From positions 1,054,001 through 1,118,000 of the forward strand of contig NZ_LRPC01000028.1 of assembly GCF_001592965.1 (NCBI RefSeq): DNA of 64,000 nt, given 5' to 3'. Of this stretch, positions 34,308 to 42,818 are shown one piece after another. Under the pieces are notes generated by a model. It was not told the origin of the DNA. It did no database searches and saw only the letters and a program-made list of their open reading frames with translations. Source of the DNA: Roseivirga spongicola. GTDB lineage: Bacteria; Bacteroidota; Bacteroidia; Cytophagales; Cyclobacteriaceae. A program made the position numbers and the translations under genes. Each line of letters starts with the position of its first letter. Positions within the stretch are counted from its first letter, which is position 1.

Positions 34308-35555
34308 ATGTCCGATACTTCAGTAGTATCAAACACACTAGATATAGAAGCCATAAGAAGCCAATTCCCTATCCTTCACCAAAAGGTGAATGGTAAGCAA
34401 TTGGTTTATTTGGATAATGCCGCAACCAATCAGAAGCCGCAAAGTGTAATTAACGCTTTGGAGCATCACTATGCTGCAGATAATGCTAATATACACCGAG
34501 GCATCCATACTTTGGCAGAAAGGTCTACTACCGCTTTTGAGGATACTCGGAAAGCAGTACAGGCTTTCATCAATTCCAACGAGGTTGAAGAGATTATCTT
34601 CACTAAAGGAACTACGGAGTCTATAAATCTGGTAGCCTCTTCTTGGGGAAGAAAATATCTAAATGAAGGCGATGAAATCATCGTTTCTGGGTTAGAGCAT
34701 CATTCTAACATTGTTCCTTGGCAGTTAATTGCTGAAGAAAAAGGGGCAAGAGTTAGAGCTATCCCAGTGTTAGATAATGGAGACCTAGATATTGCAGAGT
34801 TCAGTAATATGCTCTCCAATAAAACCAAACTGGTAGCTGTAAACCATGCTTCTAATTCTCTAGGTACAATCAACCCTGTCCATGAAATTATAAAGATGTC
34901 TCATGAAGCAGGTGCGAAAGTATTGATAGATGGGGCACAAGCCTCATCACATCTTACAATAGATGTTCAGGCTTTAGATGCAGACTTCTATGCACTATCG
35001 GCTCATAAAATGTACGGCCCAACAGGAGTTGGTATTCTTTACGGTAAGCGTTCACTGCTAGAAAAGATGCCTCCATACCAAGGTGGTGGAGAAATGATCA
35101 AAGATGTTTCTTTTGATAAGACCACCTTCAATGACATCCCTTATAAGTTTGAAGCTGGAACCCCCAACATAGCCGATGTTGTGGCTTTTAAAGCAGCTAT
35201 TGACTTCATAAATGACCTAGGAAAAGAGAACATTGCAGCCTATGAGGAAGAGCTTCTCTCCTATGCTACTGCTCAATTGAATGAAATTGAGGGAGTAAGA
35301 ATTATAGGTCAAGCGCAAAATAAGGTAAGTGTAATCTCCTTTGTGGTAGACGGCATTCATCATTTCGATTTAGGGATGTGGATGGATGCTAAAGGAGTTG
35401 CCGTAAGAACAGGACACCACTGCACACAACCTCTAATGGATAGATTCAGCATTGAAGGAACTACTAGGGCCTCTTTTTCTGTTTATAACACCATAGCGGA
35501 GATAGACATTTTCGTTGAGGCATTAAAAGACATCATCAAGAAACTGAAACCATGA
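34308..35555 (+). CDS. sufS: Cysteine desulfurase SufS
   Basis: Encodes 415 residues. PLP Lys in SAHKMYGPTGVGILYG and the active-site Cys in RTGHHCTQPLM, as in group-II desulfurases. It takes sulfur from cysteine and passes it to SufE. The 3' end overlaps sufE by 4 bp (ATGA). Confidence 0.96.
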   Translation: MSDTSVVSNTLDIEAIRSQFPILHQKVNGKQLVYLDNAATNQKPQSVINALEHHYAADNANIHRGIHTLAERSTTAFEDTRKAVQAFINSNEVEEIIFTKGTTESINLVASSWGRKYLNEGDEIIVSGLEHHSNIVPWQLIAEEKGARVRAIPVLDNGDLDIAEFSNMLSNKTKLVAVNHASNSLGTINPVHEIIKMSHEAGAKVLIDGAQASSHLTIDVQALDADFYALSAHKMYGPTGVGILYGKRSLLEKMPPYQGGGEMIKDVSFDKTTFNDIPYKFEAGTPNIADVVAFKAAIDFINDLGKENIAAYEEELLSYATAQLNEIEGVRIIGQAQNKVSVISFVVDGIHHFDLGMWMDAKGVAVRTGHHCTQPLMDRFSIEGTTRASFSVYNTIAEIDIFVEALKDIIKKLKP

Positions 35556-35983
35556 GTCAAAGTATTCAAGAAGTTCAGAATGAAATAATTGAAGAGTTTT
35601 CCATGCTCGATGGAGACATGGAAATGACTATTGGTTATGTGATGGAACTAGGAGAAACCCTAGAGCCTCTAGAAGAAGAGCAAAAAACAGACGATAATAT
35701 AGTTAAAGGCTGTCAGTCTAAAGTTTGGCTAGACGCCAAACCCAATGGAGATAAAATCCATTTTAAGGCAGACAGCAATACAGCCATCACAAAGGGCTTA
35801 GTAAGTATATTGGTTAGAATTCTTTCTGACCGTACCCCTCAGGAAATTGTTGATGCAGACCTATTCTTTATCGATAAAGTAGGTTTGAATAGGTTTATTG
35901 GTACTCAGCGTTCAAATGGTCTTGGAGCTATGATTAAACAGATGAAGATTTACGGCTTAGCTTACACTGCAAAAGCAAACTAA
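35552..35983 (+). CDS. sufE: Sulfur acceptor protein SufE
   Basis: Encodes 143 residues. The persulfide-carrying Cys is in VKGCQSKVWL, and the Asp/Arg-rich C-terminal region is typical. It accepts sulfur from SufS, with which it is translationally coupled (4-bp overlap), and hands it to SufB. Confidence 0.94.
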   Translation: MSQSIQEVQNEIIEEFSMLDGDMEMTIGYVMELGETLEPLEEEQKTDDNIVKGCQSKVWLDAKPNGDKIHFKADSNTAITKGLVSILVRILSDRTPQEIVDADLFFIDKVGLNRFIGTQRSNGLGAMIKQMKIYGLAYTAKAN

Positions 35984-36034
35984 GCAAGGCCCACATAATC
36001 TTTCATCTATTCCTAGAACCATAAAAAATAGAAC

Positions 36035-36667
36035 ATGAAAGTATTAGTAATAGGTGCATCAGGAAGAGTTGGACAAAAATTAACTTCAAAATTACTCGAG
36101 GCTGATCACCAAGTAGTTGGTACCACTAGAAAAGACGAGAAACTCTTTGAGGCCAACAACTACTCTCAGATAGCATTAGATCTTGAAAAAAGTGCTGAAG
36201 ATTTATCTAATGAAATACCATCGGATGTAGAAGCGGTTTATTTCGTATCTGGATCTAGAGGAAAAGATCTTCTGAATGTAGACTTGCACGGAGCCATTAA
36301 ATCTATGCAAGCGGCAGAAATGGCTGGAATTAAGAGATATGTGATGTTAAGTACAATTTATTCTCTTCAGCCAACTGCCTGGGATACTTCGGCAGACTTA
36401 TATGATTATATGATAGCCAAGCATTATGCTGACCAATGGCTGATTAAGAATACGGACTTAGACTATACCATTCTTCAACCGGGTTCGCTCACTGAAAATG
36501 CGGGTACTGGAGAAGTAGAATTAAAAGTCCAAGAGCATGGGGAGAATCCTATAGAAGACGTTGCCGAGGTTCTGTTCGGTCTTTTAGACCTAAAGTCTTC
36601 TTTCAAAGAAGTAATTCCTATGAGAAGCGGAGATACTCCAATAAAAAATGCTCTCGCTAATTTGTAA
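36035..36667 (+). CDS. Atypical SDR, NAD(P)-binding protein
   Basis: Encodes 210 residues. Rossmann motif VIGASGRVGQKL at 4-15, then the pattern of atypical SDRs (KRYVMLSTIYSL, YTILQPGSLTENAGTG). No standard YxxxK pair is obvious. It lies within the suf operon with a 51-bp gap, so a redox role linked to oxidative stress is possible (inference). Confidence 0.78.
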   Translation: MKVLVIGASGRVGQKLTSKLLEADHQVVGTTRKDEKLFEANNYSQIALDLEKSAEDLSNEIPSDVEAVYFVSGSRGKDLLNVDLHGAIKSMQAAEMAGIKRYVMLSTIYSLQPTAWDTSADLYDYMIAKHYADQWLIKNTDLDYTILQPGSLTENAGTGEVELKVQEHGENPIEDVAEVLFGLLDLKSSFKEVIPMRSGDTPIKNALANL

Positions 36668-36711
36668 TTTCAGCGGCTGGAGTTTCAATTTGTAACTTGA
36701 ATGAATAGAAA

Positions 36712-37032
36712 ATGGAAAACGGTGTAAAAGAAGGACTTAGAGAAGAGGTTGTAGCAGCAATTAAGACTGTTTATGACCCTGAAATTCCTGTAGACGTATA
36801 TGAGCTTGGATTGATTTATGAAATCAATGTATACCCAGTAAATAATGTTTACATTCTAATGACCCTCACCTCTCCTTCTTGCCCAGCAGCAGAAGTACTT
36901 CCAGATGAAGTGAAGGAAAAAGTAAAGGCAATTGATGGAGTAAATGAAGTAGAGTTAGAACTTACCTTCGACCCACCGTTTACTATGGACATGATGTCTG
37001 AAGAGGCTAAACTAGAGCTTGGCTTCATGTAG
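36712..37032 (+). CDS. SUF-associated DUF59/MIP18-family protein (SufT-like)
   Basis: Encodes 106 residues. DPEIPVDVYELGLIYEI, TLTSPSCPAAEVLP with the conserved Cys, and FDPPFTMDMMSEEAKLELG mark the MIP18/DUF59 family as found at the end of suf operons. It is thought to help Fe-S maturation of target proteins. Ends just before the second heptad array pair. Confidence 0.9.
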   Translation: MENGVKEGLREEVVAAIKTVYDPEIPVDVYELGLIYEINVYPVNNVYILMTLTSPSCPAAEVLPDEVKEKVKAIDGVNEVELELTFDPPFTMDMMSEEAKLELGFM

Positions 37033-37036
37033 ATTA

Positions 37037-37118
37037 GTTTAAGGTTCAACGTTTTATGTTCAGCAATCATGAGAACTTAAAGCGCAGAACCAAGACTTTA
37101 GAACTTAAAACATAAAAC
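37037..37118. repeat. Paired inverted heptad arrays without gene (empty-site-like)
   Basis: Four forward units at 37037-37064 (GTTTAAG, GTTCAAC, GTTTTAT, GTTCAGC), a 5-nt spacer (AATCA), then seven inverted units at 37070-37118, mostly ending AAC (for instance TGAGAAC, GCAGAAC, TTAGAAC, TTAAAAC, ATAAAAC). The same 7-bp phase and convergent layout as around the gene at 31779, but with nothing in between. It fills the gap between the sufT-like gene and brxA. Confidence 0.75.
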
Positions 37119-37127
37119 TTATAAAAT

Positions 37128-37544
37128 ATGTATCCAGAGCATTTACTAGTTCCATTTAGACAGGAACTAACTGAAGCGGGTTTTAGCGAGTTAAAAACAG
37201 CTGACGCAGTAGACCAACATTTTAAAGACCATAAAGGCACAACCCTTATTGTGATCAATTCAGTATGCGGCTGTGCAGCAGGAACTGCAAGACCAGGTGT
37301 TAAAATGGGCTTAAAACTAGCCGATAAAAAACCTGATAACTTAATGACTGTTTTCGCTGGTGGAGATGTAGAGGCCACTGCAAAAGTGAGAGAGTATCAT
37401 TTGCCTTACCCTCCTTCTTCTCCTTCTGTTGTTCTTTTCAAGGATGGTGAATTAGTTCACATGGTAGAGAGACATCATATTGAAGGCAGAACTGCTGAAG
37501 TAATAGGTAATCACTTAGCAGATGTGTTCGAAGAGCACTGCTAA
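37128..37544 (+). CDS. Bacilliredoxin, BrxA/BrxB (YphP/YqiW) family
   Basis: Encodes 138 residues. The CxC active site appears in NSVCGCAAGTARPG, with VFAGGDVEATAKVREY and ERHHIEGR matching the family. Such proteins remove bacillithiol from mixed disulfides; whether this organism makes bacillithiol cannot be told here. Last gene of the suf operon, suiting redox protection of Fe-S assembly. Confidence 0.9.
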   Translation: MYPEHLLVPFRQELTEAGFSELKTADAVDQHFKDHKGTTLIVINSVCGCAAGTARPGVKMGLKLADKKPDNLMTVFAGGDVEATAKVREYHLPYPPSSPSVVLFKDGELVHMVERHHIEGRTAEVIGNHLADVFEEHC

Positions 37545-37693
37545 AAAATATTATCTTTTTATACATACAGAAAATAGTTATTCAAATACACTTTAAAGAT
37601 TACCATCTCTTAAATGAGAATAATTGCTACAAGACCTCTAATTAGGGTATTGTTATGTTCCACAAAGTTGTTTATCATTGAATAACCTAAACA

Positions 37694-37720
37694 TCTGAAG
37701 TACTTAAAAGCACTCAGAGC
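37694..37720 (+). ncRNA. Hairpin in possible small RNA ahead of strong terminator
   Basis: CTG-a-AGT-a-CTT...AAG-c-ACT-CAG forms an imperfect stem at once upstream of the terminator at 37722. The region 37545-37720 is non-coding and longer than a normal 3' UTR. An independent sRNA or simply the operon's 3' UTR are both possible. Confidence 0.25.
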
Positions 37721-37721
37721 T

Positions 37722-37758
37722 AAAGCGAATTCCTTTTTTGGAATTCGCTTTTTTTATT
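37722..37758 (+). terminator. Strong intrinsic terminator
   Basis: AAAGCGAATTCC / GGAATTCGCTTT, a perfect 12-bp stem with a 6-T loop, followed by T-rich sequence. It lies 178 bp after the bacilliredoxin gene and probably ends the suf transcript. Confidence 0.85.
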
Positions 37759-37838
37759 CCTTCTCGGTACGCTCATATAGAAGAAATAAAAAGGGCTACC
37801 TTTCAGCAGCCCTAAGATTTCCATTTCTAACCTTTACT

Positions 37839-38234
37839 TTAAATATCTAATCGATAGTATTTAGAATTTCCATATGCAGTAAGAAAATCACTTGCATTTA
37901 GTAATCTTCGTAGATGTTTGTTTTTATACTGACGAAGTTTTGTAATTGGAGCCTCTAATAATAGCTCATCATTAGCATCGTAAATTTTAATGATTGAAAG
38001 CGTTGAAACCTCTTCGAGCAAACCATCTTCATCTAAAAGGAAGGACTTAGTACCTTCTTTTACATCTAGCTCTTCCTTAACTAAATCTATCAGCTGACGA
38101 GCCTCTTCTTTTGTCAATTTTGCGCCATCAATTTCATGGGCAAAAGCCGTTGCACCTATAGCTACCAAAACACCAATCGTTAATATGACTTTTGTCCTGA
38201 TGCTGTTCCATTTGTTTAATACTATTGAGTTCAT
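37839..38234 (-). CDS. Small exported protein, paralogue of the protein at 15028-15396
   Basis: Encodes 131 residues with an N-terminal signal or membrane segment (about 14-33, ending ATAFAHE). The mature part is helical and acidic, then IIKIYDANDELLLEA and LRRLLNASDFLTAYGNSKYYRL, which match the protein at 15028 throughout the C-terminal half. Both genes share a conserved upstream box. Function unknown. Confidence 0.65.
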   Translation of the reverse strand: MNSIVLNKWNSIRTKVILTIGVLVAIGATAFAHEIDGAKLTKEEARQLIDLVKEELDVKEGTKSFLLDEDGLLEEVSTLSIIKIYDANDELLLEAPITKLRQYKNKHLRRLLNASDFLTAYGNSKYYRLDI

Positions 38235-38269
38235 GACCTTGTTGTTTAAATTTCGAGTTTTGTATTAAC

Positions 38270-38283
38270 CGGTGACCAAACCG
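38270..38283 (-). promoter_or_regulatory. Leader stem-loop upstream of small exported protein gene
   Basis: CGGT / ACCG stem with a 6-nt loop, 35 nt upstream of the ATG; the leader contains AAACAAC near the start codon as in the paralogue. Confidence 0.3.
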
Positions 38284-38287
38284 ATTG

Positions 38288-38323
38288 TGCCATTTAATAG
38301 CCAATCAGCATGCCGAAATTAAT
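38288..38323 (-). promoter_or_regulatory. Conserved upstream box, copy 2
   Basis: Matches 15468-15503 at about 27 of 36 positions without gaps; conserved blocks TGCCA, CCAATC, ATGCC and AAATT on the plus strand. It begins 54 bp upstream of the start codon. Retained in place beside a diverged paralogue, which argues for a functional regulatory site. Confidence 0.5.
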
Positions 38324-38449
38324 AAAACACTCATTACCAAAAACTTAACTAATTCGTTAACACTCGTTAACTTCTCAATTTGTACAAATCCGAACACAAC
38401 TGTCACATAATCAATACAATGAAACATTTTGATTGAACAATCGTCACTC

Positions 38450-38485
38450 AAAAAAAATAAACCCCGATTCTTTTCAGAACCGGGG
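38450..38485 (-). terminator. Intrinsic terminator of the 38516-39109 gene
   Basis: Minus strand CCCCGgTTCT-gaaa-AGAAtCGGGG then TTTATTTTTTTT, a classical terminator 30 bp after the stop codon. Confidence 0.8.
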
Positions 38486-38515
38486 CCATTCCTCCAATTA
38501 AGTAAGATTGCACTT

Positions 38516-39109
38516 TTACTCAATTATGATTGTATGAAAAAAGCTCCTGCCGTCTGCAGTAAACTGAATCTCATATTTGCCTTTCGATAACTTGGAAACA
38601 TCGTATCGTTGCAGTCCCCTATTAGACTTATCAATACTTTGTCTGTACACCGACTTACCAAACTGATCTTTCATATTCATTTTATAACCGCTGTGATCAT
38701 CTCGTAAGAAAATTTTCATCATATTTTCAGAAACCCTCACAACGGGCTTTGCATAGACCTTTTCGCTAGATGAAATAAACTCTGCGCTGCCTTCTGAAAC
38801 ATTAATAGAGCGAACCTCTAAAGTCTCAGAGTTATCTACTTCTAGCACTAGCTCTCCTTTTTCAAGCAGGTCTAGATTGAAAATTTTAGAGTAGGTATCA
38901 TTATCTACCTGATCCTTAAAAAGCAGCTTTCCACTTTGGTTCCATAATGTGACTTCCGTCCCAATTTTTACATTGTTCATTTGAAGTACTACAGACTTAG
39001 ACTTAGCAGTCTTTAGTGTAATTTCTCTTTCCTTTTCATTTGCAGTAGCTAAGAATCCGCTAGCCAATAGTATTAGGCCAACAAGTACTTTTGTAATTTG
39101 ATTTTTCAT
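38516..39109 (-). CDS. Exported beta-rich protein with C-terminal sorting-like domain
   Basis: Encodes 197 residues with a signal peptide (cut after FLATA). Two beta-sandwich-like repeats follow: VTLWNQSGKLLFKDQVD ... KGELVLEV and MKDQFGKSVYRQSID ... LSKGKYEIQFTADG, both of the type seen in Bacteroidota secretion-tail or DUF3244-like domains. Function unknown. The leader holds a stem-loop and AAACAAC like those of the two small paralogues. Confidence 0.6.
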   Translation of the reverse strand: MKNQITKVLVGLILLASGFLATANEKEREITLKTAKSKSVVLQMNNVKIGTEVTLWNQSGKLLFKDQVDNDTYSKIFNLDLLEKGELVLEVDNSETLEVRSINVSEGSAEFISSSEKVYAKPVVRVSENMMKIFLRDDHSGYKMNMKDQFGKSVYRQSIDKSNRGLQRYDVSKLSKGKYEIQFTADGRSFFHTIIIE

Positions 39110-39123
39110 GTTTGTTGTTTTAT

Positions 39124-39139
39124 TCCGATTCTCATCGGA
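39124..39139 (-). promoter_or_regulatory. Leader stem-loop upstream of exported protein gene
   Basis: TCCGAT / ATCGGA, a perfect 6-bp stem with a 4-nt loop, 14 nt before the ATG. AGATCAAA (39146-39153) and AGGTCAAA (39172-39179) lie upstream on the gene strand, 26 bp apart, twice the spacing seen at 15436-15468. Confidence 0.35.
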
Positions 39140-39179
39140 TTGAGTTTTGATCTATTTTCAAATTCACTGGTTTTGACCT

Positions 39180-39522
39180 TTCAGCGAATTCTTACTCAAA
39201 TGAACGTGGAATTAGATGTGTGTTTGTCATGGTGCAGTAAACGAATGTCACAAGATGTCATAACTCATAGAGGAGTTGTCAGAAAACCAAAACAGAGCCA
39301 GCTATTGCTTCTAAAAACAGCAATCAAATACTTTTCAGATGGCAGAAGTAGCTTCAAGGCTCATTAAACCTAAACCTAATGGTTTTCCCTCCTTTTAATC
39401 TAGATTTGAACAATAAGTGGAGCCGATTTGAGAGAGAAGGAAAGAGCAGCAGTTCATAAAGTAGAGTGTAATGAAACCAAAACCTTAGATTAAGGTAATG
39501 CTGGATCAATATCTACAGCCAT
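39180..39522. other. Intergenic sequence without supported gene
   Basis: An 89-codon frame crosses part of this stretch but starts inside the 5' region of the opposite gene and has no domain. No clear RNA gene or repeat. Presumably holds the promoter of the minus-strand gene at 39109. Confidence 0.4.
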
Positions 39523-39548
39523 AAAAAAAGGTGTCACAAAATGACACC
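39523..39548 (-). terminator. Intrinsic terminator of the 39579-40073 gene
   Basis: Minus strand GGTGTCA-ttttg-TGACACC followed by seven T, about 30 bp after the stop codon. Confidence 0.8.
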
Positions 39549-39578
39549 CTCTTCACTATTACAATATTTTAACTAATC

Positions 39579-40073
39579 TTAATAGAATAGCTTTAAGGTT
39601 CCGTTTGCTACTTCTGCTAAAGGTAGAGTCTCGTCTGCTGTGTTTTTCGCACTAAACTCAAATGTAGCTTCTATGTACTTGTCTGTTTTATTGTGCACAA
39701 CAATATTTAAATCTCCTTCAGCTTCTAACGGAACATACGTATTCTGTCCTAAGCTTGAATTGTTTACATCTAAAAAAGCATCCCAAGTTGTACCATCATA
39801 TCTGTAAACATTTGGTGTTACATCTTCTGGTATCTTCAGTTCAAACTCAATATTACTTTGAACCGAATTCATAACTCCTAAGATTGTTATAAATCCCCCT
39901 GAAACAGAAGTCGTTATAGAGTTTGGAGCAAAAGATTCTCCATTTATATCTGCTATAAATATGCGATCTATACTATTTCCTCCTCCGGGAGGATTAACCC
40001 CATTATCACTACTACATGAGAATATAGTAATACAGATCAAAGCCAAAAAAATACGAGTTACTTGAACCTTCAT
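39579..40073 (-). CDS. DUF6252-like lipoprotein
   Basis: Encodes 164 residues from the ATG at 40073; the frame can extend to 40118 but the lipoprotein signal (MKVQVTRIFLALICITIFSC, lipobox IFSC) fixes the start. The mature domain, SFAPNSITTSVSGGFITILG ... GTLKLFY, resembles small Bacteroidota immunoglobulin-like lipoproteins (DUF6252, from memory). Role unknown. Confidence 0.66.
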   Translation of the reverse strand: MKVQVTRIFLALICITIFSCSSDNGVNPPGGGNSIDRIFIADINGESFAPNSITTSVSGGFITILGVMNSVQSNIEFELKIPEDVTPNVYRYDGTTWDAFLDVNNSSLGQNTYVPLEAEGDLNIVVHNKTDKYIEATFEFSAKNTADETLPLAEVANGTLKLFY

Positions 40074-40158
40074 AGGATATGCGCTTAAACTCTTAAAAGT
40101 TACTTTATTTCCAAACATCGTTAAATATACTAGACATACTACAATTCGTAAAGATTTT

Positions 40159-41625
40159 TTACCTAAGGTTACTCTCCCAATCCAACATCATCTTCTCAAC
40201 GGCAATAATTCCTGACAGCGTTACCCCCGGAATTCCTTGACCAGGGTAAACGGTATCTCCTACTTGGTAAGCCTTATGACCATCTAATCGAGCATCTAGC
40301 ATTTGCCACGGCTTAATTTTAAGATACTGTGGATACCCACCAACAAATCCCCATTTTCTGCCTGTCCATTTTACCCAAGACTTTGGACTTGAAGAATGCA
40401 TAAAGCGAATATTCTCCTCTAAAAGAAAGTCGTTTTTAACCAGTTCCTTAATTATTGCCTCTTCTACTTTTTGGTTATCAATAATGTGATTTTCAGGGTC
40501 TGGTGAATGAGTACTTATTGACATAACCATATGGCCTGGCTCGTCCGCTCTCGAATTATCTTCTGCATGGCTTAGACTTATAAAAAAAGATGCTGACCCC
40601 GTTTCTGGAAGTAAATCAGGCAAATGAATTTGATGATGTAGACAGTCGAAGTTTTTATGTGGAACGAACCCTATCCCCATCTGAAATGCACTATTCAACT
40701 CCTTAGATTGCATTAATTTAGATGACAACTTTATGACCTTTTCATCTTCAAAAAGGTCTATTGTATTATTAATAGGAATTCCAGAAATTAAATATTCGGA
40801 TTCATATTCCTCTTTAGAAGTGCTTATCAAGTATTTATTATTAGACTTTCGAATGCTTGTAACGGCTTGCCGATAAACTACCTCCCCTTCCTTGCTCTCC
40901 AAATATTCTACAAGTGGAGTAACTAGATTTAGTAGTCCTCCATCGATATAATAATTAGGATAGCAGGTATAGCATAATGCAGTGGCACCAAAAAGAGCAT
41001 TCACCTCCTCCATATGATTTTGTGCTGTAATTAAAAGCTGCTCGTTCACAAACTGAACAAAAGATTCATTCTTGTGAAGATTGTACTTCCTTAGTAAGGC
41101 TTCGACAGAAATAAAGGAATACTTCAAGTTTGCTACTTGACTCCATGAAACTGACTTGATAGCCTGAATTAAATCTTTTGGCTTAGAGGGCGGAAATGCC
41201 AATTGAGCTAAAGAATTCTTCCAAACAAAATCACTTATGGCAAAACACTCATTCCAAAACTGCCGCTGCCCTTTATAACCAAAAACTCGCTCGGCCTCAT
41301 CTACCCAACGATTTAAATCTTCATACCTGTTTACTGCTTCTCCCGACTTTAAGTGGACCTGCATGGGTAACTCTAGCTTCCTAGCCGGAATATTTAGGCC
41401 TATCGTATCTAGTACATATTGTAGGGGCATGCCCTCTCCTAACCCTACTAAAGTGGTTGCTCCAGCCTCAAAAACATAGCCTTTTCGCCAATATGAAGTG
41501 GTACAACCACCTGGTTGCCAATTTTGCTCGATAATCCGAACTTTTAATCCTTTATTTGCAAGTAATACGGCTGAGGTTAAAGCCCCCATGCCAGTACCGA
41601 TAATTAGGACATCTGATTTTTTCAA
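40159..41625 (-). CDS. FAD-dependent oxidoreductase, phytoene desaturase/CrtISO-like
   Basis: Encodes 488 residues from a TTG start (no upstream ATG). The FAD-binding motif VLIIGTGMGALTSAVLLANKG with IIEQNWQPGGCTTSYW, and the C-terminal GDTVYPGQGIPGVTLSG, match the carotenoid desaturase/isomerase family. Substrate could be a carotenoid or another polyene or isoprenoid. No other carotenoid gene is in the window. Diverges from the PTPS gene. Confidence 0.8.
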   Translation of the reverse strand: MKKSDVLIIGTGMGALTSAVLLANKGLKVRIIEQNWQPGGCTTSYWRKGYVFEAGATTLVGLGEGMPLQYVLDTIGLNIPARKLELPMQVHLKSGEAVNRYEDLNRWVDEAERVFGYKGQRQFWNECFAISDFVWKNSLAQLAFPPSKPKDLIQAIKSVSWSQVANLKYSFISVEALLRKYNLHKNESFVQFVNEQLLITAQNHMEEVNALFGATALCYTCYPNYYIDGGLLNLVTPLVEYLESKEGEVVYRQAVTSIRKSNNKYLISTSKEEYESEYLISGIPINNTIDLFEDEKVIKLSSKLMQSKELNSAFQMGIGFVPHKNFDCLHHQIHLPDLLPETGSASFFISLSHAEDNSRADEPGHMVMSISTHSPDPENHIIDNQKVEEAIIKELVKNDFLLEENIRFMHSSSPKSWVKWTGRKWGFVGGYPQYLKIKPWQMLDARLDGHKAYQVGDTVYPGQGIPGVTLSGIIAVEKMMLDWESNLR

Positions 41626-41717
41626 TGGCCTCTTCGTTTGAAGTTTTGTTTAATTTATTTTTCAGAAAGTTGAACAAAATTAAATAACTGAATGTTCGGT
41701 ACACGATAAAGAAAAGT

Positions 41718-41736
41718 AGTAAGCAAACTTCTTACT
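41718..41736. promoter_or_regulatory. Inverted repeat in divergent promoter region
   Basis: AGTAAG / CTTACT with a 7-bp centre, 20 bp before the PTPS ATG and about 90 bp from the oxidoreductase start. Could be an operator shared by the divergent genes; no regulator gene is adjacent. Confidence 0.3.
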
Positions 41737-41755
41737 CAAGTATAAAAAGACTTCA

Positions 41756-42163
41756 ATGAAGGTAGCGGTTTTTAGAAAGGAGCATTTCAATGCTGCTCAT
41801 CGATTACACAACCCTAAATGGTCCAAAGAGAAAAACGAGTCCATTTTTGGTAAGTGCAACAATGAATATTATCACGGTCACAATTATGAGCTAATCATAA
41901 AGGTTTCGGGAGAACCAGACCCTGACACTGGCTATGTTTATGACATGAAGGTGCTTAGTGATATGATCAAGGACAATGTGACCGACAAATTCGACCACAG
42001 AAATTTGAATTTGGATGTTGAGGAATTTAAAGACTTGAACCCTACGGCTGAAAATATTGCTGTAGTGATCTATAATATATTGAGAGACAAGATTGAACCT
42101 AGGTTCGATCTAAAAGTAACTTTATATGAAACAGAAAGAAACTTTGTTGAGTACCCAGCTTAA
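41756..42163 (+). CDS. queD: 6-pyruvoyl-tetrahydropterin synthase / QueD family
   Basis: Encodes 135 residues. Zinc His residues in FNAAHRL and YYHGHNYEL, catalytic Cys in GKCNNEYYHGH, then DKFDHRNLNLD, PTAENIAV and the pterin-binding Glu in YETERN. It converts dihydroneopterin triphosphate to either 6-carboxytetrahydropterin (queuosine) or pyruvoyl-tetrahydropterin. The CNNxxxHGHNY form resembles the biopterin-type enzyme, so the product is not certain. folE overlaps its end by 38 bp. Confidence 0.85.
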   Translation: MKVAVFRKEHFNAAHRLHNPKWSKEKNESIFGKCNNEYYHGHNYELIIKVSGEPDPDTGYVYDMKVLSDMIKDNVTDKFDHRNLNLDVEEFKDLNPTAENIAVVIYNILRDKIEPRFDLKVTLYETERNFVEYPA

Positions 42164-42818
42164 TGGATTGACCGTGGAAGAGATTGGTGACGAACACGTG
42201 GGTACCTCTTATGATACTCCTATGAAGGCCGATGCCTTTGATATGGACGATGAGCTTAAAATGAACCTTATTGAGGATAAGTTTAGAGACATTATGGAAA
42301 TAATGGGGCTTGATTTAACTGATGACAGCTTATCGGGGACGCCAAAACGAGTAGCCAAAATGTATATCAAGGAGATCTTTAGTGGCTTAAATCCTGCTAA
42401 TAAACCTAAGGTAGCACTCTTTGAAAACAAGTATAAGTACAACGAAATGTTGGTGGAGAAAGACATCACTTTCTACTCTAACTGCGAGCATCACTTTGTT
42501 CCTATTATTGGCAAAGCACATGTTGCATATATTTCTACAGGCAATGTAATTGGCTTAAGCAAGATTAATAGAATTGTAGAGTACTATGCCAAAAGGCCTC
42601 AGGTTCAGGAAAGACTTACGGTCCAAATTGCCAATGAATTAAAAGAGGTAATGGGCACTGAAGACGTAGCTGTGGTAATTGATGCAGAACACCTATGCGT
42701 TTCTTCAAGAGGTGTTAAAGATGTTAACAGCAGTACAGTCACTGCCCAATTCCATGGTAAGTTTAAAGAAGAGGCTACACGTAGAGAATTCTTAGGATAC
42801 ATTAATACTAAAAAGTAA
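42126..42818 (+). CDS. folE: GTP cyclohydrolase I
   Basis: Encodes 230 residues. Zinc site in YSNCEHHFVPIIGKAHVAYI and LCVSSRGVKD, with RPQVQERLT. It converts GTP to dihydroneopterin triphosphate for folate, queuosine or biopterin. Starts 38 bp inside the PTPS gene in another frame and ends in a TAATG overlap with the next SDR, so the three genes form a tight operon. Confidence 0.95.
   Translation: MKQKETLLSTQLNGLTVEEIGDEHVGTSYDTPMKADAFDMDDELKMNLIEDKFRDIMEIMGLDLTDDSLSGTPKRVAKMYIKEIFSGLNPANKPKVALFENKYKYNEMLVEKDITFYSNCEHHFVPIIGKAHVAYISTGNVIGLSKINRIVEYYAKRPQVQERLTVQIANELKEVMGTEDVAVVIDAEHLCVSSRGVKDVNSSTVTAQFHGKFKEEATRREFLGYINTKK

Noticed and set aside
37037-37118. Simple intrinsic terminator
   Set aside because: The arrays could pair, but no T run follows and the 7-bp phase over eleven units is not needed for a terminator.
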